From contig NZ_JAIXUB010000028.1 in the NCBI RefSeq assembly GCF_027484205.1, forward strand, positions 1 to 47,170: a DNA stretch of 47,170 nucleotides. Reading direction: 5' to 3'. Positions 30,989 to 41,800 of the stretch are shown piece by piece. This DNA is from Flavobacterium sp. (GTDB lineage Bacteria > Bacteroidota > Bacteroidia > Flavobacteriales > Flavobacteriaceae). The first letter of the stretch is position 1; each line of letters starts with the position of its first letter. Under the pieces are notes generated by a model. That model had not been told where the DNA came from and ran no database searches. It worked only from the letters and a program-made list of their open reading frames with translations. The position numbers were made by a program, and so were the translations under genes.

Positions 30989-31050
30989 GTCACACTGAGC
31001 TTGTCGAAGTGCATTCGGACTAAAAAAGTCTTCGACAAGCTCAGACTGAC
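30989..31050. repeat. Inverted repeat between marR and fadN
   Basis: Perfect 15-bp arms CTGAGCTTGTCGAAG (30995-31009) and complement (31030-31044) have a 20-nt centre and are flanked by GTCA/TGAC. This is the common Bacteroidota GTCACACTGAGC dispersed repeat, partly present at 12013-12037. As RNA it would form a strong hairpin inside the operon and could reduce read-through or stabilise the downstream mRNA. Confidence 0.88.
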
Positions 31051-31069
31051 ATAATTATTAAAGAAAAAA

Positions 31070-33460
31070 ATGAAACGAACAATTAAAAAAGTGGCGGTTG
31101 TAGGTTCAGGAATCATGGGTTCAGGAATTGCTTGTCATTTTGCTAACATCGGATTAGAAGTACTCCTTTTAGACATTGTGCCTAACGCACTAACTGAAAT
31201 TGAGGAAAAGAAAGGACTAACTTTAGAAAGTAAAGTTGTTCGTAACCGTGTGGTAAATGACCATTTGGCAAATGCTTTAAAAAGCAACCCATCACCTATT
31301 TACAGTCAGAAATTTGCTAGCCGAATTACAACTGGAAATACAACTGACGACATGTCCAAAATTGCAACTTGCGATTGGATTATTGAAGTTGTAGTAGAAC
31401 GTTTAGACATCAAGAAATTGGTTTTTGAACAAATCGACAAATTCCGTAAACCAGGAACTTTAGTAACTTCTAATACTTCAGGTATTCCTATAAACTTTAT
31501 GAGTGAAGGCAGAAGCGATGATTTTCAAGCACATTTCTGCGGAACGCATTTCTTTAATCCTGCACGTTATTTAAAATTATTCGAAATCATTCCTGGTCCA
31601 AAAACTTCACAAGAAGTATTGGATTTCCTTTTTGAATACGGTTCAAAATTCTTAGGAAAAACTTCAGTAATTGCAAAAGATACTCCAGCTTTTATCGGAA
31701 ATAGAATTGGAATCTTCGGAATCCAAAGTTTGTTCCACCAAGTGAAGGAAATGGGATTAACCATTGAAGAAGTTGATAAATTAACTGGACCAGTTATTGG
31801 TCGTCCAAAATCGGCTACTTTCAGAACGGTAGACGTAGTTGGTTTAGATACTTTAGTTCACGTAGCTAACGGAATTTATGACAATTGTCCGAATGACGAA
31901 GCACACAACTTGTTCAAACTACCAGATTTCATCAACAAAATGATGGAAAACAAATGGTTAGGAAGCAAAACTGGACAGGGATTTTATAAAAAAGAAGGCA
32001 AAGAAATCTTATCATTAGATTTAGATACTTTAGAATACAGAGCAGCTAAAAAAGCATCGTTCGCAACATTAGAACTGACAAAAACTATTGAAAAACCAAT
32101 TGATAGATTCAAAGTTTTAGTAAAAGGAAAAGACAAAGCTGGTGATTTTTACAGAAAGAATTTCTCAGCAATGTTTGCGTATTGTTCTAACAGAGTTCCA
32201 GAAATAACAGAAGAGTTCTATAAAATTGATGATGCCATGAAAGCCGGTTTCGGTTGGGAAAATGGACCATTTGAAATTTGGGATGCTATTGGTGTAGAAA
32301 AAGCGATTGCTATGATGGAAGCTGAAGGATACAAACCAGCAGCTTGGGTAACGGATATGTTGATTTCAGGAAATAAATCGTTCTATTCCGTTAAAAATGG
32401 TAAAACGTGTTTCTACAACATTGCATCAAAATCACAAGAAGAAAAACCAGGACAAGATGCTTTTATCATTTTAGATAATATTAGAGAAAGCCACAAAGTC
32501 TGGGGTAATTCAGATGCTTCAGTTATCGATTTAGGTGACGGAATTTTAAACTTAGAATTCCATTCTAAAATGAATACCATTGGTGGTGGCGTTTTAACCG
32601 CAATCAACAAAGCTATAGACTTAGCTGAAAAAGATTATAAAGGATTAGTAATTGGAAATCAAGGAACAAATTTCTCTGTTGGAGCCAATATCGGAATGAT
32701 TTTCATGATGGCAGTCGAGCAAGAATACGACGAATTGAATATGGCTATCAAAATGTTCCAAGACACAATGATGCGTGTGCGCTACTCTTCTATTCCAGTA
32801 ATCGTTGCGCCTCACGGAATGACACTTGGTGGTGGATGCGAAATGAGTATGCACGCCGATAGAGTTGTCGCCGCTGCTGAAACGTATATTGGTTTAGTAG
32901 AATTTGGAGTTGGTGTAATTCCTGGTGGTGGTGGTTCTAAAGAAATGGCAGTTCGCGCAAGTGATTTGTTCCGTAAAAATGATGTTGAATTAAATGTTCT
33001 TCAAGAAAATTTCTTAACTATCGGAATGGCAAAAGTTGCAACATCTGCTTATGAAGCCTTCGATTTAGGAATTTTACAAAAAGGAAAAGATATTGTGGTA
33101 GTAAATAAAGACCGACAAATTGCTGTTGCCAAACAAGTAGCATTGCAAATGGCCGATCAAGGTTATACACAACCAGTAAGAAGAACCGATATTAAAGTTT
33201 TGGGTAAACAAGCACTTGGAATGTTCTTAGTTGGAACTAACCAAATGGTAGCCGGAAAATACATCTCAGAACACGATTTAAAAATTGCCAACAAGCTAGC
33301 TTATGTAATGGCTGGAGGTGATTTATCAGAACCAACATTGGTAACTGAACAATATTTATTAGATATCGAACGTGAAGCTTTCTTGTCACTTTGTACTGAA
33401 AGAAAAACGTTGGAAAGAATCCAATTCATGCTTACTAAAGGGAAACCGTTAAGAAACTAA
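31070..33460 (+). CDS. fadN: 3-hydroxyacyl-CoA dehydrogenase / enoyl-CoA hydratase (FadN type)
   Basis: The 796-residue bifunctional enzyme starts with the NAD-binding dehydrogenase domain (VVGSGIMGSGIA, then HFFNPARYLKLFEIIPG with the catalytic His-Glu region and a second helical domain). It ends with the enoyl-CoA hydratase domain (about 470-720: GLVIGNQGTNFSVGANI, MTLGGGCEMSMHAD, GVIPGGGGSKEMA). Dehydrogenase-first order is that of Bacillus FadN, opposite to E. coli FadB. It performs the hydration and oxidation steps of beta-oxidation in the cytoplasm. The thiolase gene starts 3 bp after its stop. Confidence 0.95.
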   Translation: MKRTIKKVAVVGSGIMGSGIACHFANIGLEVLLLDIVPNALTEIEEKKGLTLESKVVRNRVVNDHLANALKSNPSPIYSQKFASRITTGNTTDDMSKIATCDWIIEVVVERLDIKKLVFEQIDKFRKPGTLVTSNTSGIPINFMSEGRSDDFQAHFCGTHFFNPARYLKLFEIIPGPKTSQEVLDFLFEYGSKFLGKTSVIAKDTPAFIGNRIGIFGIQSLFHQVKEMGLTIEEVDKLTGPVIGRPKSATFRTVDVVGLDTLVHVANGIYDNCPNDEAHNLFKLPDFINKMMENKWLGSKTGQGFYKKEGKEILSLDLDTLEYRAAKKASFATLELTKTIEKPIDRFKVLVKGKDKAGDFYRKNFSAMFAYCSNRVPEITEEFYKIDDAMKAGFGWENGPFEIWDAIGVEKAIAMMEAEGYKPAAWVTDMLISGNKSFYSVKNGKTCFYNIASKSQEEKPGQDAFIILDNIRESHKVWGNSDASVIDLGDGILNLEFHSKMNTIGGGVLTAINKAIDLAEKDYKGLVIGNQGTNFSVGANIGMIFMMAVEQEYDELNMAIKMFQDTMMRVRYSSIPVIVAPHGMTLGGGCEMSMHADRVVAAAETYIGLVEFGVGVIPGGGGSKEMAVRASDLFRKNDVELNVLQENFLTIGMAKVATSAYEAFDLGILQKGKDIVVVNKDRQIAVAKQVALQMADQGYTQPVRRTDIKVLGKQALGMFLVGTNQMVAGKYISEHDLKIANKLAYVMAGGDLSEPTLVTEQYLLDIEREAFLSLCTERKTLERIQFMLTKGKPLRN

Positions 33461-33463
33461 ACT

Positions 33464-34645
33464 ATGAAAACTGCATATATTGTAAAAGGATACCGTACTG
33501 CGGTAGGAAAAGCTCCAAAAGGAGTATTTAGATTCAAAAGACCTGATGAGTTAGCTGCTGAAACTATTCAGTTCATGATGAATGAATTGCCTGATTTTGA
33601 CAAAACTCGTATCGACGACGTTATGGTTGGAAATGCCATGCCCGAAGCCGAACAAGGTTTAAATGTTGGACGATTAATTTCTTTAATGGGATTAAAAGTA
33701 ACAGACGTTCCTGGTGTAACAGTAAATAGATATTGTGCTTCAGGATTAGAAACTATCGGAATGGCAACAGCAAAAATCCAAAGTGGAATGGCAGATTGTA
33801 TTATCGCTGGTGGTGCAGAAAGCATGAGTTTTATTCCAATGGGCGGATACAAACCAACTCCAGATTACGCTGTAGCAAAAGAAGGTCACGAAGATTACTA
33901 TTGGGGAATGGGTTTAACAGCTGAAGCCGTTGCCAAACAATTCAACGTTTCTCGTGAAGATCAAGATGAGTTTGCTTACAATTCGCATCAAAAAGCATTG
34001 AAAGCGCAAGCTGAAGGTAAATTTGATAAACAAATTGTTCCAATTACTGTGGAGCAAACTTTTATCAATGAAAATGGTAAAAAAGAGACCAAATCGTATG
34101 TTGTAAACAAAGATGAAGGTCCAAGAGCTGACACAAATATTGCCGCTTTAGGTAAACTAAAACCAGTGTTCGCAGCCGATGGTTCTGTAACTGCAGGAAA
34201 CTCGTCACAAATGAGTGATGGTGCAGCTTTCGTTTTGATTATGAGTGAAGAATTGGTAAAAGAATTGGGTGTTACTCCTATTGCAAGATTAGTAAATTTT
34301 GCATCAGCTGGTGTAGAACCAAGAATTATGGGAATTGGTCCAGTAAAAGCAATTCCAAAAGCACTAAAACAAGCAGGTTTGACTTTAAATGATATTGATT
34401 TAATTGAATTAAACGAAGCATTTGCATCACAAGCATTAGCAGTAACTCGCGAATTAAATTTAAATCCTGATATCATTAACGTAAACGGTGGTGCAATTTC
34501 TTTAGGCCATCCGCTGGGTTGTACAGGAGCAAAATTATCAGTTCAATTATTTGACGAAATGCGTTTAAGAAAATCTAAATACGGAATCGTAAGTATGTGT
34601 GTTGGAACTGGTCAAGGTTCTGCGGGAATATATGAATTACTATAA
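33464..34645 (+). CDS. fadA: Acetyl-CoA acyltransferase (3-ketoacyl-CoA thiolase)
   Basis: The 393-residue thiolase has the acylated Cys in NRYCASGLETI (about residue 90), the GGAISLGHPLGCTGAK motif with catalytic His, and the second Cys in SMCVGTGQGSAG near the end. It cleaves 3-ketoacyl-CoA with CoA in the last step of beta-oxidation. Its place between fadN and fadE, 3 bp after fadN, supports fadA rather than a biosynthetic thiolase. The length is normal for the family. Confidence 0.96.
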   Translation: MKTAYIVKGYRTAVGKAPKGVFRFKRPDELAAETIQFMMNELPDFDKTRIDDVMVGNAMPEAEQGLNVGRLISLMGLKVTDVPGVTVNRYCASGLETIGMATAKIQSGMADCIIAGGAESMSFIPMGGYKPTPDYAVAKEGHEDYYWGMGLTAEAVAKQFNVSREDQDEFAYNSHQKALKAQAEGKFDKQIVPITVEQTFINENGKKETKSYVVNKDEGPRADTNIAALGKLKPVFAADGSVTAGNSSQMSDGAAFVLIMSEELVKELGVTPIARLVNFASAGVEPRIMGIGPVKAIPKALKQAGLTLNDIDLIELNEAFASQALAVTRELNLNPDIINVNGGAISLGHPLGCTGAKLSVQLFDEMRLRKSKYGIVSMCVGTGQGSAGIYELL

Positions 34646-34671
34646 TCAACCAACTATAAAAAAATAAAGAA

Positions 34672-36462
34672 ATGAGCGATATAACCAGAGGAGGACAATT
34701 CCTAGTTAAAGAAACAAAGTGTGAAGACGTTTTCACACCAGAAGATTTCTCAGAAGAGCAAATCATGATGCGCGATTCTGTAAAAGAGTTTAGCGACAAA
34801 GAAATTTGGCCAAATAAAGACCGATTTGAGCATAAAGACTATGCTTTCACGGAAGAAACAATGCGTAAAGCAGGAGAAATGGGCTTTTTAAGCGTAGCTG
34901 TACCAGAAGCTTATGGCGGAATGGGAATGGGATTTGTTGATACTTGCCTTGTATGTGATTATATTTCGGGTGCAACAGGTTCGTTTTCAACTGCTTTTGG
35001 AGCACATACTGGAATTGGAACGATGCCAATTACTTTGTACGGAACAGAAGAACAAAAACAAAAATACGTACCAAAATTAGCATCTGGTGAATGGTTTGGA
35101 GCTTATTGCTTAACAGAACCAGGAGCAGGTTCGGATGCGAATTCAGGAAAAACTAAAGCAGTTCTTTCAGAAGATGGAACACACTATAAAATCACTGGAC
35201 AAAAAATGTGGATTTCAAACGCAGGTTTTTGTTCTGTATTTATTGTTTTCGCACGAATTGAAGATGATAAAAACATTACAGGATTCATTGTTGAAAATGA
35301 TCCGAGCAATGGAATTTCAATGGGTGAAGAAGAGCATAAATTAGGAATTCGTGCCTCTTCGACTCGTCAGGTTTTCTTTGCTGATACTAAAGTTCCAGTA
35401 GAAAACATGTTGGCTGCTCGAGGTGAAGGTTTCAAAATCGCAATGAACGCATTGAATGTTGGGCGTATCAAATTGGCAGCAGCTTGTTTAGATGCACAGC
35501 GTCGTGTGACTTCAAATGCAATTAACTATGCTAACGAAAGAGTTCAGTTTAATACACCTATTTCTTCTTTTGGAGCTATTCGTTACAAATTGGCAGAAAT
35601 GGCAACTTCAGCTTATGCAGGAGAAAGTGCTACATATCGTGCGGCGAAAGATATTGAAAATAGAATCAAACTTCGTGAAGCAGAAGGTGCAAGTCATCAA
35701 GAAGCTGAATTGAAAGGTGTTGAAGAATTTGCAATTGAATGTTCTATCTTGAAAGTAGCTGTTTCGGAAGATGTTCAAAACTGTGCTGATGAAGGAATTC
35801 AAATTTATGGTGGAATGGGATTCTCTGAAGATACACCAATGGAAAGTGCTTGGAGAGATGCACGTATTGCACGTATTTATGAAGGAACAAACGAAATTAA
35901 CAGAATGTTATCGGTTGGAATGTTAATCAAAAAAGCCATGAAAGGTCACGTTGATTTACTTGGACCAGCGATGAAAGTTCAAGAAGAATTAATGGGAATT
36001 CCATCATTTGATACACCAGATTATTCTGAATTATTTTCGGAAGAAAAAGAAATGGTTGGCAAATTGAAAAAAGCATTCTTGATGGTAGCAGGTGCTGCAG
36101 TTCAAAAATACGGAATGGACTTAGACGCACACCAACAACTTTTAATGGCTGCTGCTGATATGTTAATTGAAATTTACATGGCAGAAAGTACCATTTTAAG
36201 AACTGAAAAATTAGCTAAAAAAGAAGGTGAAGCTAAAGTTCAAGAGCAAATTGCAATGGCAAAATTATATTTATACAAAGCTGTAGATATTGTTGCTGCA
36301 AGAGGAAAAGAAAGCATTATTTCTTTTGCTGAAGGCGACGAACAACGCATGATGTTGATGGGATTACGTCGTTTTACAAAATATACCAACATGCCTAATA
36401 TTGTAGGATTGAGAGAAACAATCACTGCTAAATTAGTAGCCGAAAATAGTTATTGTTTTTAA
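34672..36462 (+). CDS. fadE: Acyl-CoA dehydrogenase
   Basis: The 596-residue flavoprotein catalyses the first oxidation of acyl-CoA. The acyl-CoA dehydrogenase core covers about 30-410: YCLTEPGAGSDA (FAD and substrate contacts), KMWISNAGF, and IQIYGGMGF...RIYEGTNEINR with the catalytic Glu in YEGTNE. A C-terminal extension of about 180 helical residues, common in FadE of the FadNAE type, follows. The gene is 26 bp after fadA and ends the operon at a clear terminator. Confidence 0.95.
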   Translation: MSDITRGGQFLVKETKCEDVFTPEDFSEEQIMMRDSVKEFSDKEIWPNKDRFEHKDYAFTEETMRKAGEMGFLSVAVPEAYGGMGMGFVDTCLVCDYISGATGSFSTAFGAHTGIGTMPITLYGTEEQKQKYVPKLASGEWFGAYCLTEPGAGSDANSGKTKAVLSEDGTHYKITGQKMWISNAGFCSVFIVFARIEDDKNITGFIVENDPSNGISMGEEEHKLGIRASSTRQVFFADTKVPVENMLAARGEGFKIAMNALNVGRIKLAAACLDAQRRVTSNAINYANERVQFNTPISSFGAIRYKLAEMATSAYAGESATYRAAKDIENRIKLREAEGASHQEAELKGVEEFAIECSILKVAVSEDVQNCADEGIQIYGGMGFSEDTPMESAWRDARIARIYEGTNEINRMLSVGMLIKKAMKGHVDLLGPAMKVQEELMGIPSFDTPDYSELFSEEKEMVGKLKKAFLMVAGAAVQKYGMDLDAHQQLLMAAADMLIEIYMAESTILRTEKLAKKEGEAKVQEQIAMAKLYLYKAVDIVAARGKESIISFAEGDEQRMMLMGLRRFTKYTNMPNIVGLRETITAKLVAENSYCF

Positions 36463-36489
36463 TTTTTAGTTAAATTAATTGTTAGAAGA

Positions 36490-36518
36490 AACCACTCGAG
36501 AAATTGAGTGGTTTTTTT
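36490..36518 (+). terminator. Rho-independent terminator of the fad operon
   Basis: Stem AACCACTC/GAGTGGTT (8 bp), 8-nt loop and seven T, 27 bp after the fadE stop codon. Confidence 0.92.
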
Positions 36519-36591
36519 GTACAATCATAAATTAGTACTAAAATTTTATTTATTTCAAAAAAACAAGTACTTTAGTAATTCAATATTTTTT

Positions 36592-37515
36592 ATGTCAATT
36601 AAAGCATTACTCCATACACCTGCGCTAACTCACGAAAAGTCATTGAAAACTTTGGTCGAGAATCGAACCATATTTTCACTAGATCATTGCGAATTAAACA
36701 TCTTTGAAACTTATCAAAAATCAGATTTAGTTCCGCTAAAGTTCAATGATTTAGTAGTTACAAGTATGTTACGTGGGAAAAAAATAATGCATCTTTTTGA
36801 CGAACCTCAATTTGAATATTTGCCTGGTGAAACTGTAATTGTTCCTTCAAATGTTGAAATGAAAATTGATTTTCCAGAAGCCTCAAAAGACAATCCAACA
36901 CAGTGTATTGCTTTAGCCATCGATAATAATATCATTACTAATACATTAGATTTTTTAAATGAAAAATATCCTAAGGAAGGAAAAAACAACCTTTGGAAAT
37001 TAGATCATGAAAATTATTTTTTCTACAATAATGTTGAACTTGCAGGAACAATCAATAAATTGATTAAAGAATGCATGGGAACATCCATAACTAAAGATGC
37101 TATTGCCGATTTGACATTACAAGAATTAATTATTAGAATCATTCAAACGCAAACAGCGAAACGATTTGAAGAAGAAAAACATATTGATAGTAATAGTCCA
37201 ATTACTCCTTCGATAGAATACATCAAAAAAAATATTCGCGAAACTATCAATTTGAAAGATTTAAGCGATAAAGCTTGTATGAGCACTACTTCATTTTATC
37301 GCTATTTTAAAAGAGAACTTGGCATGAGTCCAATTGAATATATTTTAAATGAGAAGATAAAATTTGCAAAAAAACTACTCAGTAACCCAAATATCCATGT
37401 AAACGAAGTTTCTTATGCTACTGGATTTGAAGATTGTAATTACTTCATTAGATTATTTAAAAAATACGAAGGTGTAACACCAAAACAATATCAATTGATG
37501 AATTATAATGGATAA
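36592..37515 (+). CDS. AraC-family transcriptional regulator
   Basis: From the ATG at 36592 (MSIKALLHTPALTHEKSLKTL) the product is 307 residues. The N-terminal 185 form a cupin-like ligand domain (LPGETVIVPSNVEMKIDFPEA). The C-terminal 100 hold the two AraC helix-turn-helices (INLKDLSDKACMSTTSFYRYFKREL and VNEVSYATGFEDCNYFIRLFKKYEGVTPKQY). Similar regulators often lie next to aldehyde dehydrogenase and DUF779 genes; here those are 6 kb away at 43255-45214, with an RND pump between. Its target could be either. Confidence 0.9.
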   Translation: MSIKALLHTPALTHEKSLKTLVENRTIFSLDHCELNIFETYQKSDLVPLKFNDLVVTSMLRGKKIMHLFDEPQFEYLPGETVIVPSNVEMKIDFPEASKDNPTQCIALAIDNNIITNTLDFLNEKYPKEGKNNLWKLDHENYFFYNNVELAGTINKLIKECMGTSITKDAIADLTLQELIIRIIQTQTAKRFEEEKHIDSNSPITPSIEYIKKNIRETINLKDLSDKACMSTTSFYRYFKRELGMSPIEYILNEKIKFAKKLLSNPNIHVNEVSYATGFEDCNYFIRLFKKYEGVTPKQYQLMNYNG

Positions 37516-37672
37516 TTTTATTTAATACTAAACTTTAAATAATCAAATTCTTCTACTTAATTTAATCATCAAAAAATTGCTGAGAATTATATAAATCAAC
37601 ATTTTCGAACATTATTAGTTACTCAAAAGTTAAATAAAAGTCAATAACTCCACATATTCTTTTGATAAAAGG

Positions 37673-37680
37673 TAATTTTG
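37673..37680 (+). promoter_or_regulatory. Candidate promoter of the RND efflux operon
   Basis: TAATTTTG is a perfect TAnnTTTG match 48 bp before the adaptor gene's start. No TTG lies at the ideal upstream distance. Confidence 0.5.
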
Positions 37681-37727
37681 TTATTCTATAGTTGTATAGA
37701 CAAATAACACTTTTTATATCGAAATTT

Positions 37728-38789
37728 ATGAAAGTTAAAAATATTGCAATTGCATTATTGATCATTTTAATAGGTGGATTAATAGCTTACAGAATTACCA
37801 AAAATAGTAGTGAAACCGAAAACGGAAAAGGAAAAGGTGATAAAAAACCTCCTGTTTCAGTTAGTGCAATTGTGACCGAATCTAAAGATTTTTCAAACGC
37901 ATTAACACTTTCTGGTTCTATTGAAGCTAATGAGCAAATTGAAATTAGAAGTGAAGTTTCAGGTATTGTTGAAAATATTGCATTCAAAGAAGGTTCAAAT
38001 GTTAGTAAAGGTCAACTCCTATTCAAAGTTAATGATATTGAACTTAGAGCACAATTAGCGCAAGCCAATACAAGACAAAATTTAGCCTCAGAAAATGAAA
38101 GACGCGCCAAGTTATTACTTCAAAAAGAAGCCATAAGTCAAGAAGAATATGATATTGCAAGCGCTGATTTTAGAACGGCTCAATCCCAAACACAACTTAT
38201 TCGTGCTCAAATTGCAAAAACATCTGTTCGAGCACCTTTTTCCGGTAAAATTGGTTTGCGTTCTATTTCTCCTGGAACCTATATTACTCCTGCTACTCTA
38301 GTTGCCAAATTAGTTAGTACAAATCCTTTAAAAATCACATTTTCAATTCCAGAAAAATATGCTTCAGAAATCAAAGTGAATTCTGAAATTAAATTTACTG
38401 TTAATGGTTTACCAGAAAAATATAGTGCAAAAATTTATGCTATAGAACCTGAAATCGAAACAACAACAAGAACTTTGAGTATCAGAGCGATTGCACAAAA
38501 CACAAGTGGAAAACTGCTTCCTGGAACTTTTGCCAATGTTGAATTGCCTTTAAATACTATTAAAGATGCTATTGTTGTTCCAACTGAAGCAATAATTCCG
38601 GTTCAAGGCGGAAAGAAAGTTTTTATTGCTAATAATGGAAAGGCTAAAGAAATTATGGTGGAAACATTGACTAGAACCGATAAAGAAATTGTAATTACTT
38701 CTGGTTTGAATGTTGGTGATACGGTGCTTACTTCGGGTGTAATGTCTTTAAAAAACGACGATGCAATAAAAGTTAAAACCAAAAATTAA
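37728..38789 (+). CDS. RND efflux periplasmic adaptor protein (HlyD/AcrA type)
   Basis: From the ATG at 37728 (MKVKNIAIALL) the product is 353 residues with one N-terminal membrane anchor. The adaptor parts follow in order: lipoyl half-motif (SGSIEANEQIEIRSEVSGIVENI), coiled-coil hairpin (about 95-150, QANTRQNLASENERRAKLLLQKEAISQEEY), second lipoyl half (TSVRAPFSGKIGLRSISPG), beta-barrel and membrane-proximal domain. It links the inner-membrane pump to the outer-membrane channel. It is first of three genes, 50 bp before the pump gene. Confidence 0.94.
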   Translation: MKVKNIAIALLIILIGGLIAYRITKNSSETENGKGKGDKKPPVSVSAIVTESKDFSNALTLSGSIEANEQIEIRSEVSGIVENIAFKEGSNVSKGQLLFKVNDIELRAQLAQANTRQNLASENERRAKLLLQKEAISQEEYDIASADFRTAQSQTQLIRAQIAKTSVRAPFSGKIGLRSISPGTYITPATLVAKLVSTNPLKITFSIPEKYASEIKVNSEIKFTVNGLPEKYSAKIYAIEPEIETTTRTLSIRAIAQNTSGKLLPGTFANVELPLNTIKDAIVVPTEAIIPVQGGKKVFIANNGKAKEIMVETLTRTDKEIVITSGLNVGDTVLTSGVMSLKNDDAIKVKTKN

Positions 38790-38839
38790 GAATTAACCAA
38801 TAATTTAAATTTTAAAATGTAATTCTTAACTATAATCCT

Positions 38840-41800
38840 ATGAGTTTATCAACGCTAAGTATAAAAAGACCTGTTTTTACAATTGTAATCAATTTAACCA
38901 TTATTTTATTTGGAATAATTGGCTATAGTTATTTGGGAGTAAGAGAATTTCCATCTATCGATCCTGCTCAAATTAATGTTAGAACAAATTATACTGGTGC
39001 CAATTCTGACATTATTGAATCTCAGATAACTGAACCATTAGAAAAAGCAATCTATTCAATCGATGGAATTAGAAATATTACTTCTTCGAGCAATCAAGGT
39101 TCGAGTAATATTAATATCGAATTTAAACTAGAGAAAAATCTTGAAGAAGCTGCCAATGATGTTCGTGATAAAGTATCGCAAGCCATTCGAAGTTTACCTC
39201 AAGATATTGATGCTCCACCTGTTGTTTCAAAAGCCGATGCCGATTCTGATCCAATTGTGACGATGACCGTTCAAAGTGAAACAAAAAATGCTTTGGAACT
39301 TAGCGATTATGCCGAAAATGTAATTGCAGAACGATTGCAAACTATTCCTGGTGTTAGTAGTGTTCAAATTTGGGGACAAAAACGATATTCAATGAGAATT
39401 TGGATTGATCCTGTAAAATTGACTTCTTATGGTGTGACAGTTTCTGATGTTAGAAATGCTTTAAATAGTCAAAACGTTGAATTGCCGTCCGGAAAATTAA
39501 CAGGTGCAAATACCGAATTAACGGTAAAGACTTTAGGAAATTTATCGACAGCTGAAGAATTTAATAACATCATCATAATTTCAGATAATTCTAGAGTGGT
39601 TCGTTTGAGTGATGTTGGAAAAGCTGAATTAGGTCCAGAAAACTTAGAAACTAGATTTACTGGTTCAGGAAAGCCCATGGTTGGATTGGCTGTTATTCCA
39701 CAACCAGGAACTAATTATTTGGATATAGCTAATGAGTTTTACAAAAAATATGATGTTTTAAAAAAAGAATTACCTTCCGATATTGAACTGAATATTGCTT
39801 TAGATAATACTATTTTTATCAAAAAATCGGTTGTAGAAGTTGCTGAAACACTTTTAATTTCAATCATTCTCGTTATTTTAATTATCTTCTTATTCTTTAG
39901 AGATTGGTCCATTGCATTCCGACCTTTAATTGATATACCGGTTTCGTTGATTGCTACTTTTTTTATCATGTATTTATGTGGATTTTCGGTAAATGTATTA
40001 ACGCTTCTTGCCATCGTATTAGCCACAGGATTAGTAGTTGACGACGGAATTGTTGTAACTGAAAACATTTTCAAAAAAGTAGAAGAAGGAATGTCGCCAA
40101 TTGAAGCTGCAATTAAAGGTTCTAATGAGATTTTCTTTGCTGTAATTTCGATTTCTATAACTTTGGCAGCAGTATTCTTACCAATTATATTTCTCGAAGG
40201 TTTCGTTGGACGATTGTTTAGAGAATTTGGTGTTGTCATTGGAGCAGCGGTTTTAATTTCTGCATTTGTATCATTAACATTAACACCAATGTTGAATGCC
40301 TATTTGATGAAAGGTGGCGAGCAAAAGAAAACCCGTTTTTATGAATTTACCGAACCTTATTTTGTTAGTTTAAACAAAGGTTATGCAGAGGCTTTAACAA
40401 GTTTTATGAAGAAAAAATGGTTGAGTTTTCCAATAATAATTATTTGTATTGGACTGATTGCCTTATTTTTCACAATAATTCCAAAAGAAACAGCACCTTA
40501 TGATGATAGAAGTTTGGTGGTTGTAAGTGTCACAGCTCCAGAAGGCTCTACTTATGAATATACCGACAGATTTATGCAAGAATTATCTGGATTGATTAAT
40601 GATTCCATTCCAGAAAAAAAGATTGCTCTTGTCATTACTGCTCCAGGATTTTTATCTTCATCAGTAAATACAGGGCGAATCCGTTTGGCACTTAAAGATC
40701 CTGAAGATAGAGAAGCTTCACAAAAAGAAATTGCTGAACGTTTTACCAAACTGACAAAAAAATATTCGGAAGCTAAAACTAATGTTTCCGAGCAACCTAC
40801 GATTTCAGTAAACAGAAGAGCTGGTTTACCAATTCAATATATTATTCAAGCACCAAATTTTGAAAAATTGCGTGAAAAAATTCCGCAATTCATGGATTTA
40901 GCGAATCAAAATGAGACCTTCTCAACGGTTGATGTGAATTTGAAATTTAACAAACCAGAAATCAATGTTACTATCGACAGGGAAAAAGCAGAGAGTTTAG
41001 GAATTTCAGTATTAGATATAGCTCAAACATTGCAATTATCACTAAGTGGACAACGTTTTGGCTACTTTATGAAAGATGGAAAACAATATCAAGTGATAGG
41101 ACAATTTGAAGAAAAAGACCGAAACAAACCCTTGGATTTAACCTCGATGTTTGTAAAAAGCAAAAATGGAACTTTAATTCAAATGGATAATGTGGTAAAA
41201 GTGGAAGAGCAGAGTAATCCGCCACAATTATTTCATAACAATAGATACATGTCAGCTACCGTATCGGCTGGATTAGCTTCGGGAAAAAGTATGGGCGATG
41301 GAATTGATGCGATGAATGAAATTAAGGAAAAAGTTCTAGATGCTTCCTTCACAACTGATTTAGGTGGTGAATCAAGAGATTTTGTTGAAAGTAGTTCCAA
41401 TACCTTATTTGCTTTTGGGTTAGCATTGTTATTAATTTACTTAATTCTTGCAGCACAATTTGAAAGTTTTATCGATCCATTCATCATCATTTTAACGGTA
41501 CCAATGGCGGTTGCTGGAGCTTTATTTTCATTGTGGTTATTTGGTCAAACTTGGAATATTTTTAGTCAAATTGGAACCGTAATGCTAATTGGACTCGTCA
41601 CCAAGAACGGAATTTTAATTGTCGAATTTGCCAATCAATTACGAGAACAAGGCAAAACAAAATTTGAAGCTATCATTGAAGCTTCAGAAGCACGTTTACG
41701 TCCAATTTTAATGACGAGTTTAGCTATTGCCTTAGGAGCATTACCTATTGCAATGTCACTTGGAGCAGCTTCTACAAGTAGAATTGGTATGGGTGTTGTT